From a virus: a DNA stretch of 27,312 nucleotides. The position numbers and the translations under genes are program-made. Location of the stretch: positions 1-27,312 of IMG/VR virus record IMGVR_UViG_3300032116_001097; one strand, given 5' to 3'. Position 1 is the stretch's first letter. Every line of letters begins with the position of its first letter. Positions 18,618 through 27,312 of the stretch are shown here, one piece after another. The notes under the pieces were generated by a model. That model was given only the letters and a program-made list of their open reading frames with translations, was not told where the DNA came from and searched no databases.

Positions 18618-21600
18618 TGGCAACTTCATGGAGTGAATTAGTACCTGTTACTAATCCTGAACTTGCTGTTGCTGGATACAAAGCAGGTTTACAAGGCACT
18701 GATTTAAAACAAATCAGAACTTGGGATAAGTTATATGCAAAGCATCGTGAACTACTTGACATTAAAGATGACAAAGTAGCCTTTGATACTTACAACAAAC
18801 TTGACCCAGTTATCCAACAAATGCTTACCGATAACTTTCAAGCAAATTACATGGCTCGTCCAAAAGATTGGACTGCTGGTGACCTTATCGCTGATGCTTT
18901 GAAGTTAGCACAAAGCCCATTTAAAGCAGGATTCAAAGCATTAGAAACATACAGCCGTGCTATCTCTTTGCCATACCTTGCTGTTAAAGGAAAGATGCAA
19001 GGTGATGACACTTCACAACTTTGGAAAATTTGGCGTGACGATTGGGACGGCACCAAAATATTTGACAAAGGTGCAACAGCAACTCTTGATGAAGCATACG
19101 GAAAAGGCATTAGTGTTTTAGCCAAAGGCATTGTTTCAGGTATGACACCTGGTGAAGTAATTGAAGACCATGGTGGAATAGACCCTGAATTAGAATTTGC
19201 TTTAAACTTTATGTCAGAAAATCCTGCACAGTTTCAGGATATTCTTTCAGATTATAAAAGAACACAGGCTTCTGTTGGTCGTGATATTGCACGTGGTTTC
19301 TTTGGTGGACCTACACCAGGTATGCAAACTGCTGCAGAAAAATCATTTGACAGAGCATCAGGTGTATTTGATGCAACCTACCAAATACTTGCTGACCCTT
19401 TAACTTACGCTACTTTAGGTTTTGGTCCTGCATTAAAAGCAGGTGCTAAGTTAGCAAAGATTTATGACGAAATGGGTGGCGGCTCATTAGGTGTTAAAGC
19501 AGTATTTGAAAATAAAAGATTTGGTAAACAAGTTGTAAGATATTGGAACAACTTTGGTCCTTTACTTGATGACCTTGGTCGTGCAACATCCGATGCTGAA
19601 AAAGCAAACATTCGTGATGAGATTGCTTTAAAGTTTCCAGAATACAACAACCCAGCAATTGTTGACGAGTTAGTTAAAAACGGTGTCAAAGATGCTGATA
19701 CTGCTAAGAGTTTCTTTTCAAGTTACGAACATGGTGGAAAGTTAATTAATGGTAGAACTGATTCAATGCAGTACTATCGTAGTAACCAAGTAGCAACTGC
19801 TAATCGTTTATCTGTTGTTAACCGTACTGCACGTTCAATGGTTAGTTCAATTTTTAATCCAGCCAAGAATATTGAAAAGACTGATATTGCTTTAAGTAAA
19901 ATTGCTGAAGGTTATATTCAAACAGGTGAGGATATAACTCAAGCAGCACAAGTGTTAAAAGGTTTACGTGAAACTAATCCTGCTTTCGTTGAAGCAGAAA
20001 AAGCATTAAATACTATTAAAGGTAAGATTTCTAGATTTGCTTCACGTCATCCTTTAGATAAACCAATTTATATTACTGATGATATGGTTTTAGAATCATC
20101 AACAACATTTAATGAACTATCTAGAATTGTTTTACCTAAGAATCTTGCTGGTGCTTTAACACAAAGATTCATTGATTCTAATCAAGCAGAACGTATTGCT
20201 TTACTACGTGGTTTGATGACTGATGTTTTAACAGCAAGTGGTTTAGGTGCTACCCCTAAAGGTGTAGATATCATTAATACTATTCTTGACCAAAAGTTTA
20301 TTGGTTCTATTTCTAACAGAATTGAAGTTGCAGCAGATTTTGTACCAACATCAACCAATCTTGGTAAGATTGTTGAAGAGAATGGTAGAAAATTTTTAAT
20401 TAAAGAAGGTCCTACCCAACCAAATGGTTACTCAAATACTATTGGTAACCTTGATTGGCGTGGAATCAGTGAACTTGTTTCACAAACAATTACTAATAAA
20501 GACCCTAAATACATTTTAAGAAACCTTTCACCTATTGTTAATGGTAAATTTGCTACAGAGTTTACAAACGCATGGAGCGTATTAACCCTTTTTCCTAAAC
20601 TTGGTGTAAGAGCAACAGTTGACGAATTATTTTTCTTTGTTAACTATGCACCTAAAGAAGCATTGTATAACTTTTTTTCACTAAAAGGTCTTGCTGGTTC
20701 AAAGATTCGTAGTGCAGCCACAAGAAGTGCTACTGGTATTTCATTATCTGCAGAGAAATTACAAAAAATTCCTGATTTACTTAGTGAAACAGAAACAGTT
20801 GCTATCTTTAATAAGTTCTTTGAGGATGTAAGTCTTACAAAGAATGAACAAATACTTGGTGCACGTAAAGAAATAGCAGAATTAGCAGTAGAACGTTTCA
20901 CAGGTATAAGTACTAGAACATTATCACCTGACCAAAAGAAAGATTTTATTACTTTCTTAACCCATAATCCACAATTCGGTGATGCTATTGCTTCTGGCGT
21001 AGCAGGTAACATGTTAGGTATCAGAGGTAAGATTAATAGTTCTGTAACTATGTCTGCTTCTAAGTTAACCGAAGCATTTACTAAAGAAGGCTATACTCAA
21101 ATTCCTGATTATATTAAACAAGCAGAGAATTTAAGTACAAATCAAAAACAATTCCTTCACTATTACTTCTTTCACACAAAGGGTGCACGTAACTCTTTCA
21201 AAGATGCGTTTGATTTAAACATTGATGACCCAATTGAATACGCAATGCGTAACAATGGGTTAAAAACACCACAAGATGTAGACAATGCTGTTGATGAAAT
21301 AATGTCAGCAATGGGAGTAGTCTATTCTGGTCCATCAAGAACACTACAATTCATACCAAACTCAGCATCTGACCCTATTGTTCTTAATAGAAGCATGCTT
21401 AAAGACGGTAAGTTAAAACCACAACAAGCAAAGAAACAAAAGGCTTTAGAGAAGTATTTATATGCTGACGTTGAATCAGCATACTCAGGTGGAACATCAC
21501 CATTCTCAGTATTACGTGACCGTTTAGAAACAATGATGCTAGATTTGCGTCAAACCATTCACGGAACAGCAGACTTTAGTTCAGTTAACGATAACATTGT

Positions 21601-23662
21601 TAATGAGTTGAATCAAAGAGCAATAGAAAAAGGTGGAAGTTTTAGCCGTACTATTGCTAGTATGACATTTGATGAATTTAAAGCATTAACTGCTAAGAAC
21701 ACTATGGATGTTGAAGGTGTTTATGCACCTGTTGACTTTGTTGGTGACACAGTTGAATCATTATGGACTCGTGTTGGTAATAAGATGTTTGAATTTATGG
21801 ACCAACAAGTCACATCAATGTATAGAACACCAGCATTCTTTTCATTATACCTAGCAAACATGGACCGCTTTAGAAGAAATGGTCACTACTCAGGTTACTT
21901 AAATGAAGTAGTAAATAACTACAAAAAACTAGGTTATGAAGAAGCAACTGCAACAAGATTTGCAACAGATGTTGTAGATAGATTCTTTACTGAAGAAGCA
22001 GCAAAAGACTCTGCTAACTTAGTAATGAAATATGCAGATAACCCACAGATTCGTAGCCAACTAGCATTTAGTTTAAGAAACGGTGCACGTTTCTATCGTG
22101 CAACAGAAGACTTTATGCGTCGTGTTTATAGAATGAAAGATGTTTCATTAAGAACAATGATGCGTATGCGTCTTTCTGCTTTAGGTTTAGAAGCATCAGG
22201 TGTTGTTCATGAGGATGCACAAGGACAAAAATATGTTCTTATGCCTATGGATGATTTGATGTTCCAAGTAATTGATAAACCAATTAGAACATTAACTGGT
22301 GGTAAGAGCGGATATAGCCAACCATTGTTTGGTGATTTTACTATTCGTTTATCACAGATTAACCCATCATTTGGTCCTGATGCTGCAATGCCAACATTGT
22401 CTGGTCCTATTGCTGGTGCCAACGTTGTTATCTTTAAGGCTATCGCTGGTAGATTCGGTGAATCAGGTCGTATTCTTTCTGACAAAATAGATAACGTTTT
22501 ACTTGGTGATATCGGTGATAACATCACATTACGTAAAGCAATTCTTCCTGTATCTATAGATAGAATGTTAAAGATTGTTGATGCTAATGAAAAAGATAAA
22601 CAAGAATTAACTGCTATCCATCAAGCAATTGCTTACGATGCAGCACATGGTAGAGGTTTAGCACCAGATGCTACACCTGAAGAACAATATGAATACATTA
22701 AGAATGTTCGTATTGGTGCACATAACGTAGTTATTATGCGTAACCTTTTAGGTTTAACACCTGTACCATTCTCACCTACATTAAAAGAATCTAAAGATGT
22801 ACCTAAGTTCTTACAAGAAGTAGGCGTTACTAGCATTCGTCAAGAGTTCTTTGATATCTATGAGAATGTTTTAAAGGCACCTAACCCAAGAATAGATGAC
22901 CCATTTGAAGAAGCATTGGCTATCTATATTGGAAAGAACCCAGGTAAACTTGTATACACAGTATCTCGTGCTGAAAAAGATAGAGATATTGCATTCAGGA
23001 AAACTGATGAAGTTAAAGACTGGTATATAAAGAACACAGATTTAATTGAAAAGTATGGTGAAGTAGCATTCTTAGCAGCACCATCTATTGGTGACTTCAG
23101 TGCATCTGCTTACGCATGGTTTGAAGCAGCAGGTATGATTAATAATAAAGACTTACAAACATATTTAAATGATGTAAGAACTGCTGAAGATAAACAACTT
23201 TACTTTGACTTAGAAGAACGTGCAGGGGAAGCGTTAAATAAAACCTTTGACCCCACAGCACGTAAACAAATCACTGAGAGTTTAAAGAACTATCGTGATA
23301 TTTTAAAGATTCAAAATCCTTTACTTCGTGCACAACTTGAATCAGGTGAGTACGGTACTGCTAAAGAAGAAGCAATGCTTAACTCTTTACAGTTCTTAGT
23401 TGCTGACCCTAATGTTAAAATGGATGCAAAGAGTAGAGATAAGTTAACTAAAGCAGTTGAGATTCTAAGTGCTACTGCAGCCAAACTGCAATATGCAGGA
23501 TATGAACAAACCTTTGGTGTTAAGTTTAAACGCGAGGTTAGGGATTTGGCTATTAGAGATTTAGAAACTTTAGGAAGATTTGATTCTTCTGTTGCTCAAG
23601 CAAACAAAGCAATATTTATTCCAATACTTAAAAACTATAGCAGAGATACTAGGTTGAAATAA
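18617..23662 (+). CDS. Giant 1681-aa virion/ejection-type protein
   Basis: The GTG start overlaps the upstream TAG (TAGTG). The 1681-residue product is predominantly helical and contains no cysteine. Notable segments: VIEDHGGIDPELEFALNFM (about 180-200), ILADPLTYATLGFGPALKAG, NAWSVLTLFPKLGVRATVDEL with a following Phe-rich helix, NPSFGPDAAMPTLSGPIAG with Gly/Ala-rich hydrophobic stretches that could insert into membrane, and Lys/Glu-rich C-terminal helices. Size, helicity and a lytic transglycosylase two genes downstream resemble the internal core proteins (gp15/gp16 type) that podophages eject into the host. It may also be a large polyvalent injected protein. No catalytic motif was identified. 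Coding throughout with no frameshift. Confidence 0.7.
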   Translation: MATSWSELVPVTNPELAVAGYKAGLQGTDLKQIRTWDKLYAKHRELLDIKDDKVAFDTYNKLDPVIQQMLTDNFQANYMARPKDWTAGDLIADALKLAQSPFKAGFKALETYSRAISLPYLAVKGKMQGDDTSQLWKIWRDDWDGTKIFDKGATATLDEAYGKGISVLAKGIVSGMTPGEVIEDHGGIDPELEFALNFMSENPAQFQDILSDYKRTQASVGRDIARGFFGGPTPGMQTAAEKSFDRASGVFDATYQILADPLTYATLGFGPALKAGAKLAKIYDEMGGGSLGVKAVFENKRFGKQVVRYWNNFGPLLDDLGRATSDAEKANIRDEIALKFPEYNNPAIVDELVKNGVKDADTAKSFFSSYEHGGKLINGRTDSMQYYRSNQVATANRLSVVNRTARSMVSSIFNPAKNIEKTDIALSKIAEGYIQTGEDITQAAQVLKGLRETNPAFVEAEKALNTIKGKISRFASRHPLDKPIYITDDMVLESSTTFNELSRIVLPKNLAGALTQRFIDSNQAERIALLRGLMTDVLTASGLGATPKGVDIINTILDQKFIGSISNRIEVAADFVPTSTNLGKIVEENGRKFLIKEGPTQPNGYSNTIGNLDWRGISELVSQTITNKDPKYILRNLSPIVNGKFATEFTNAWSVLTLFPKLGVRATVDELFFFVNYAPKEALYNFFSLKGLAGSKIRSAATRSATGISLSAEKLQKIPDLLSETETVAIFNKFFEDVSLTKNEQILGARKEIAELAVERFTGISTRTLSPDQKKDFITFLTHNPQFGDAIASGVAGNMLGIRGKINSSVTMSASKLTEAFTKEGYTQIPDYIKQAENLSTNQKQFLHYYFFHTKGARNSFKDAFDLNIDDPIEYAMRNNGLKTPQDVDNAVDEIMSAMGVVYSGPSRTLQFIPNSASDPIVLNRSMLKDGKLKPQQAKKQKALEKYLYADVESAYSGGTSPFSVLRDRLETMMLDLRQTIHGTADFSSVNDNIVNELNQRAIEKGGSFSRTIASMTFDEFKALTAKNTMDVEGVYAPVDFVGDTVESLWTRVGNKMFEFMDQQVTSMYRTPAFFSLYLANMDRFRRNGHYSGYLNEVVNNYKKLGYEEATATRFATDVVDRFFTEEAAKDSANLVMKYADNPQIRSQLAFSLRNGARFYRATEDFMRRVYRMKDVSLRTMMRMRLSALGLEASGVVHEDAQGQKYVLMPMDDLMFQVIDKPIRTLTGGKSGYSQPLFGDFTIRLSQINPSFGPDAAMPTLSGPIAGANVVIFKAIAGRFGESGRILSDKIDNVLLGDIGDNITLRKAILPVSIDRMLKIVDANEKDKQELTAIHQAIAYDAAHGRGLAPDATPEEQYEYIKNVRIGAHNVVIMRNLLGLTPVPFSPTLKESKDVPKFLQEVGVTSIRQEFFDIYENVLKAPNPRIDDPFEEALAIYIGKNPGKLVYTVSRAEKDRDIAFRKTDEVKDWYIKNTDLIEKYGEVAFLAAPSIGDFSASAYAWFEAAGMINNKDLQTYLNDVRTAEDKQLYFDLEERAGEALNKTFDPTARKQITESLKNYRDILKIQNPLLRAQLESGEYGTAKEEAMLNSLQFLVADPNVKMDAKSRDKLTKAVEILSATAAKLQYAGYEQTFGVKFKREVRDLAIRDLETLGRFDSSVAQANKAIFIPILKNYSRDTRLK

Positions 23663-24804
23663 TGGCAAAACTTAAATGGAACGAAGAGAAACAAGCATTT
23701 GAATATAAGGCTGCTACTACTAGATTTGGTGGCGGTACCTTTTATTTCACCTTAGAAGAATTACCTGCTGGTATTAAAATAGAAACAGTTAATAGTACAC
23801 CTGTTAGTGTTGTTGTTGATGATTCTTGGCTTAACCCTAAACTTAATAGATTTAAAAGAGAAGATAAAGCACCTTCAGAGTTTTTAACTATTGAAGAATT
23901 AAATGCAAAAAAAGAAGAAGCATTATCTGGAACTCCTGATACCACACCTTTTGGTGAAGATGTAAGTAGAGTTTTAAATAAGTCTTTTCTTGCACAAAGT
24001 CCTAACTTTTCTAGAACAGCAGAAGGTGTTGGCTATATTGCACCTGACGCTCTTCCTGGAACAAAAGAATCTATGGTTTACATTAGACCAGGACTTGATG
24101 CTCGTGGTGCAATGTCTCCTGATGCTGTTGATGTTATATCAGCAGAGACTGCTTTAGAACAAGCATTAGAGAATGCTAGAAAACAACCAGGTGGTATTTC
24201 TGCTTTAAAACAAAAACTTGTTTCAGCAGGATTTTATGGCGGAGAACTAACAGCCTTAGCACCCTATAGTCTTTCAGTTAAAGATATGGAAGATGATTAC
24301 TTTGTTACTGCCTTAGCATCAGCATTACGTTCTCAATCAATACTTAACTATGGTTATGCTAAACAAGGTAGAGGATTACTTGATTTTGATTCTCACTTAC
24401 AAGAAAGTGAAGCAGCATACTCTTCTATCCTAAGTGATAAGACTATTAATCTTCCTAACCCTAAAGATGCTAGACAAGTATTCATTGAAAACTATCAAAG
24501 ATATGTTGGTGCAACACCAGATGATAATACTATTACAGCATTCATAGCATCTGCTAATGCTTACGCAAGTGCTAATCCAGATATGGTTACACCTGTTGTT
24601 CAAACTGGTGCAAGAATAGTTCAACCAGGATTTAATGCACAACAATTAGATGAGTTTGCTCAAGAATATATTTTCAATACACCTGAAGCCCAAGAATATG
24701 GAATGGGACAAGGTGGAGTTGATATGTTTAGTAATTCAATTAATGGTTTACTAAATGAATTACAAACAAGTATTAACCAAAATGCTAATGTTGGATTAAG
24801 ATAA
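23662..24804 (+). CDS. Virion-module protein, 380 aa
   Basis: Starts in the previous stop (TAATG). Residues 1-60 are beta-like (KWNEEKQAFEYKAATTRFGGGTFYF, then ELPAGIKIETVNSTPVSVVVDD). The middle has GVGYIAPDALPGTKESMVYIRPG and an Ala/Asp-rich helix. The C-terminal part is helical, with NYQRYVGATPDDNTITAFIA and a Gln-rich end. No cysteine. Position between the giant protein and the transglycosylase suggests it belongs to the same ejection or core complex. I do not recognise a family. Confidence 0.6.
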   Translation: MAKLKWNEEKQAFEYKAATTRFGGGTFYFTLEELPAGIKIETVNSTPVSVVVDDSWLNPKLNRFKREDKAPSEFLTIEELNAKKEEALSGTPDTTPFGEDVSRVLNKSFLAQSPNFSRTAEGVGYIAPDALPGTKESMVYIRPGLDARGAMSPDAVDVISAETALEQALENARKQPGGISALKQKLVSAGFYGGELTALAPYSLSVKDMEDDYFVTALASALRSQSILNYGYAKQGRGLLDFDSHLQESEAAYSSILSDKTINLPNPKDARQVFIENYQRYVGATPDDNTITAFIASANAYASANPDMVTPVVQTGARIVQPGFNAQQLDEFAQEYIFNTPEAQEYGMGQGGVDMFSNSINGLLNELQTSINQNANVGLR

Positions 24805-26073
24805 ATGGCTTATACCCAAGAACAGATTGCACAGTATTTAAGAAATGCTGGTTTTCCAGAAAGTGCAATACCTACCATGCTTCGCATTGCACAGTTAGAA
24901 TCTACTAACGACCCTAATGCTTTTAATCCTGATTCAAAAACAAAAGATTTATCTTATGGTTTATTTCAAATTAATATGTTTGGGAAGATGGGACCTGAAC
25001 GTAGAAAATGGTTTGGGATTAAATCGAATGAAGAATTGTATGACCCACAAAAGAATGCTGATGCAGCATATAAATTGTGGAGTAGTCGTGAGAAAAGTAA
25101 GGGTACAGGACAGGGGTATACCCATTGGTCTACTTACAATAATCAACTTGCAGGGAATCCAAATTTGAGAACACAGAATATAGAAGGTGCAGCAATGGAA
25201 GCATCAGGAGTTGTAGGTAATCCAACAGGTCAAGCATCAATTACTAATGACATTATTGCTAGAGCATTATTAGTTGACCCAGAACTTGCTGCTATTTATA
25301 AAAAGTATTTAGGTAAACAAGGACCTGAAGTAGAGGCTGCTTTACAAACAGAATTAAGAAACTCTAAGTGGTGGAAGAAAACTGGTGAACAAGCCAGAGC
25401 CGCAATGCTTACAGGTTTAAAGAAAGACCAGCCTTCTTTTAATGAACTTAAAACACAGAAGATTAACATTGTTAAAAGAGCAAGTGTTAAACTTGGTGGT
25501 AATTTAGATGCGAATGCTGTTGATGATTTAGCAACTAAAAGTCTTTTACTTGGTTGGAATGATGAACAAGTTGAAGATGCTATATTAAGTTCTGTTAAGT
25601 TTAGTCCTGATTATATTAAAGGTCAAGCAGGGGAAATATCTCAAAGACTTTACAATGGAATTAGAAGACTTGGTTTTACTGTTGATACTGCAGGTGCAGA
25701 GTTTAAAAATTATGTCACAGAAGTTATTAAAGGTTTTCGTAGTGAAGCAGATATCTTAGGAAGTTTTAGAAACATGGCTTCACAAATGTATCCACAGTAT
25801 GCTGATAGATTTAAAGCAGGTGCAAGTCTTTACGATATTGCTGAACCTTTAATGTATCAAGTTTCTCAATCACTAGGTGTTCAATTTAATGATGAGTTAC
25901 TTAACGACCCATTAGTTCAAGATGGTTTACAAAGAAACTTAACTGCTTATGATGTTAAGAAAGAAGTAAGAAAAGATAAACGTTGGCAATACAGTGAAGA
26001 AGGCTGGGATACTATACTAGACGCTTTTGAAAAGACTGCTAATACTTTTGGATTCTCAGGAGGTATCGCTTAA
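24805..26073 (+). CDS. Virion-associated lytic transglycosylase
   Basis: Residues 8-113 form a lysozyme-like/SLT fold: IAQYLRNAGFPESAIPTML, catalytic Glu E32 in AQLESTNDPNAFNPDS, the LSYGLFQINMFG core (49-60), LYDPQKNADAAYKLW and a YTHWSTYNN end. It would cleave peptidoglycan locally during DNA entry. Residues 150-422 are helical without known catalytic motifs (IIARALLVDPELAAIYKKYLG, ILGSFRNMASQMYPQYADRF) and end in EKTANTFGFSGGIA. No cysteine. It differs from the Rpf-type lysin at 1408, so the phage carries two peptidoglycan enzymes: one for exit and one for entry. Starts directly after the upstream stop (TAAATG). Confidence 0.75.
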   Translation: MAYTQEQIAQYLRNAGFPESAIPTMLRIAQLESTNDPNAFNPDSKTKDLSYGLFQINMFGKMGPERRKWFGIKSNEELYDPQKNADAAYKLWSSREKSKGTGQGYTHWSTYNNQLAGNPNLRTQNIEGAAMEASGVVGNPTGQASITNDIIARALLVDPELAAIYKKYLGKQGPEVEAALQTELRNSKWWKKTGEQARAAMLTGLKKDQPSFNELKTQKINIVKRASVKLGGNLDANAVDDLATKSLLLGWNDEQVEDAILSSVKFSPDYIKGQAGEISQRLYNGIRRLGFTVDTAGAEFKNYVTEVIKGFRSEADILGSFRNMASQMYPQYADRFKAGASLYDIAEPLMYQVSQSLGVQFNDELLNDPLVQDGLQRNLTAYDVKKEVRKDKRWQYSEEGWDTILDAFEKTANTFGFSGGIA

Positions 26074-27207
26074 ATGGCAAAGCCTTCTAGAAATGAATAC
26101 TTAAATCAAAGAGTTCAACTTGCTCAATCTTTAGGTAGAGATATTAATGTTAAGATTCCTACTAATCCTACTAAAGCACAACTTACAGCACTAGATGCTC
26201 AAATAAATAAAATTCTTTATCCATCTGGTAACTATGGTGATACTACTAGTCAAGCAGAGTTAGATAGACAAGCAGCAGCAAGAGCAGAAGCAGCACGTCA
26301 AGCAGAATTAGAAGCACAAAAAACTGCAGCCAAGGCTGCTGAAACTGCTGAGAAACGTCAAAGTGTTTATGACTTTATTAAAACTCAAGCAGAGACAATG
26401 GGTATTGGTGTTGGCATTGCTGATAGAATTATTGACCTTGTTGCTAATCAAGGTTATTCAAGTAGAGCAGTTGATTTAGCAATTGCTGATACACCAGAAT
26501 ATAAAGCACGTTTTGCTGGTATAGAAAAGTATAAGAAAAACTTTGCATCAGATATTGCAGCAGGTAAGAAAGCAGCACAGCCTACACCTGCAGAATATAT
26601 TGCTTATGAGAAGCAAGCACAGAATGTTCTTAACAGATTTGGTTTAGCAGACCTTGCTAATCAAGAAACATATTCTGATTTAATTGGTGGGGATGTTTCT
26701 ATTCTTGAAGTGACTGAAAGAATTACTGATGTTTATGACAGAGTACAGAATGCTGATGATGTGTTGAAAACACAACTATCAACTTACTTCCCAACATATG
26801 GTACTTCAGATTTTGCTAGAGCATTATTAACTGGTAAGACACCACAAGATATGGCTTCTCAATTAAAGAGACGTTTAACTGCTGCTGAGATTTCATCTGA
26901 AGCAAGTAGAGCAGGTTTAGCAACTAGTGCTGAAAGAGCACAACAACTTGAGCAGATGGGTGTAAGTAGAACTCTTGCTCGTGCAGGTTATTCAAAGATT
27001 TCTGAATTGCAGCCAACCGTATCTAAACTTCAAAGCATTTATGGTGGAGAAGAAATTACTCAAGCAGAATTAGAAGCAGAACAGTTCCAAGGTTTGGCTT
27101 CACAGAAACGAAAGAAACTTGAGCAAACAGAGCAAGCAACGTTTGCTGGTAGAAGTGGTACTTCTCAAGTATCTCTTTCACAACGAGGTACAGCAGGTAC
27201 CTTCTAA
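26074..27207 (+). CDS. Virion-module coiled-coil protein, 377 aa
   Basis: Begins at TAAATG. After MAKPSRNEYLNQRV comes an Ala/Glu/Arg coiled coil (RQAAARAEAARQAELEAQ, about 68-85). Helical repeats follow with IADRIIDLVANQGYSSRAVD, TPEYKARFAGIEKYKKNF and STYFPTYGTSDFARALL. The last 60 residues are Gln/Arg/Ser-rich and disordered (KKLEQTEQATFAGRSGT). The PxYxxRFxG/PxYADRFKAG phrasing recurs in the 422-aa protein (MYPQYADRFKAG) and suggests a shared domain. No cysteine. Probably a structural or ejection partner. Confidence 0.6.
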   Translation: MAKPSRNEYLNQRVQLAQSLGRDINVKIPTNPTKAQLTALDAQINKILYPSGNYGDTTSQAELDRQAAARAEAARQAELEAQKTAAKAAETAEKRQSVYDFIKTQAETMGIGVGIADRIIDLVANQGYSSRAVDLAIADTPEYKARFAGIEKYKKNFASDIAAGKKAAQPTPAEYIAYEKQAQNVLNRFGLADLANQETYSDLIGGDVSILEVTERITDVYDRVQNADDVLKTQLSTYFPTYGTSDFARALLTGKTPQDMASQLKRRLTAAEISSEASRAGLATSAERAQQLEQMGVSRTLARAGYSKISELQPTVSKLQSIYGGEEITQAELEAEQFQGLASQKRKKLEQTEQATFAGRSGTSQVSLSQRGTAGTF

Positions 27208-27312
27208 AGCCACACACAGACCGACCAGCCCTGTGGTGAGTTAAAAGACTGGGAGCAAGAGCCATAGATATTCCCCCAAATATAAATGAGGCTTGCGAAA
27301 CTACAACGATGG
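27208..27312 (+). other. Intergenic tail with a possible gene start
   Basis: The segment has CACAG/CTGTG symmetry (27213-27233) but no clear terminator. ATG at 27286 opens a frame (MRLAKLQRW) to the window edge without a recognisable SD. Too short to call as a gene. The late operon may continue here. Confidence 0.25.

Noticed and set aside
1-27312. tRNA genes, CRISPR arrays, insertion sequences and integrases.
   Set aside because: I saw no cloverleaf with a T-arm consensus, no regularly spaced repeats, no transposase or recombinase motifs.
27286-27312. Start of a further late gene (MRLAKLQRW).
   Set aside because: Only nine codons and no SD; mentioned in the tail entry but not called.

Overview
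This window looks like part of an AT-rich, tailed double-stranded DNA phage, probably one that infects an actinobacterium, and most likely known only from environmental sequence. The host guess is inference. It rests on an Rpf-type transglycosylase lysin, a GP88-family protein, a DUF932 protein, a Cas4-like nuclease and an HGRM-type zinc protein, a combination I know mainly from actinobacteriophages. No tRNA, CRISPR array, integrase or insertion sequence was seen.

Layout. (1) 1-1750: the start of a proteasome-beta-like Ntn hydrolase on the minus strand, then a plus-strand lysis/surface cassette (secreted Pro-rich protein, two-helix holin candidate, Rpf-like lysin), closed by a strong bidirectional terminator at 1713-1750. 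(2) 1756-9751, all minus: the replication/recombination module. In transcription order it holds a DUF932 protein, a protein with two possible starts, GP88, a Cas4-like Fe-S nuclease broken across reading frames, an HGRM-type zinc protein, a RecA/DnaB-like ATPase, SSB, a Holliday-junction-resolvase-like nuclease, a CHC2 zinc-finger gene overlapping a Toprim gene (a two-frame primase), an Nmad1-like protein, a sigma-like protein, a zinc ribbon and a second small nuclease. (3) 9752-13634, minus: an early accessory cluster of about 18 very small, mostly overlapping genes, rich in two-cysteine-pair zinc ribbons and single-helix membrane peptides. Perfect stem-loops sit just upstream of several strong ribosome binding sites. 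(4) 13635-14601: a gene-poor, GC-richer divergent region. It forms, with the first gene of the minus operon, an imperfect palindrome of about 1.06 kb whose right arm is a decayed inverted copy of that gene. (5) 14602-27207, plus: the late operon of terminase, portal, a small protein, a 1681-aa cysteine-free protein, two virion-like proteins and a lytic transglycosylase. No major capsid, tail or DNA polymerase gene is in the window, so they must lie outside it or the polymerase is borrowed from the host.

The genes are tightly packed (ATGA, TAATG, TGATG and GTGA junctions throughout), which implies translational coupling along two long divergent operons that read away from the palindromic region. 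The minus operon ends at the same terminator as the lysis cassette. The most unusual points are the giant imperfect palindrome, the Fe-S nuclease with a CCC-TGA +1 frameshift-like site and an ATGA split that separates its cluster cysteines, and a repeated ACTAGCAATG/13-bp-stem/Shine-Dalgarno module.
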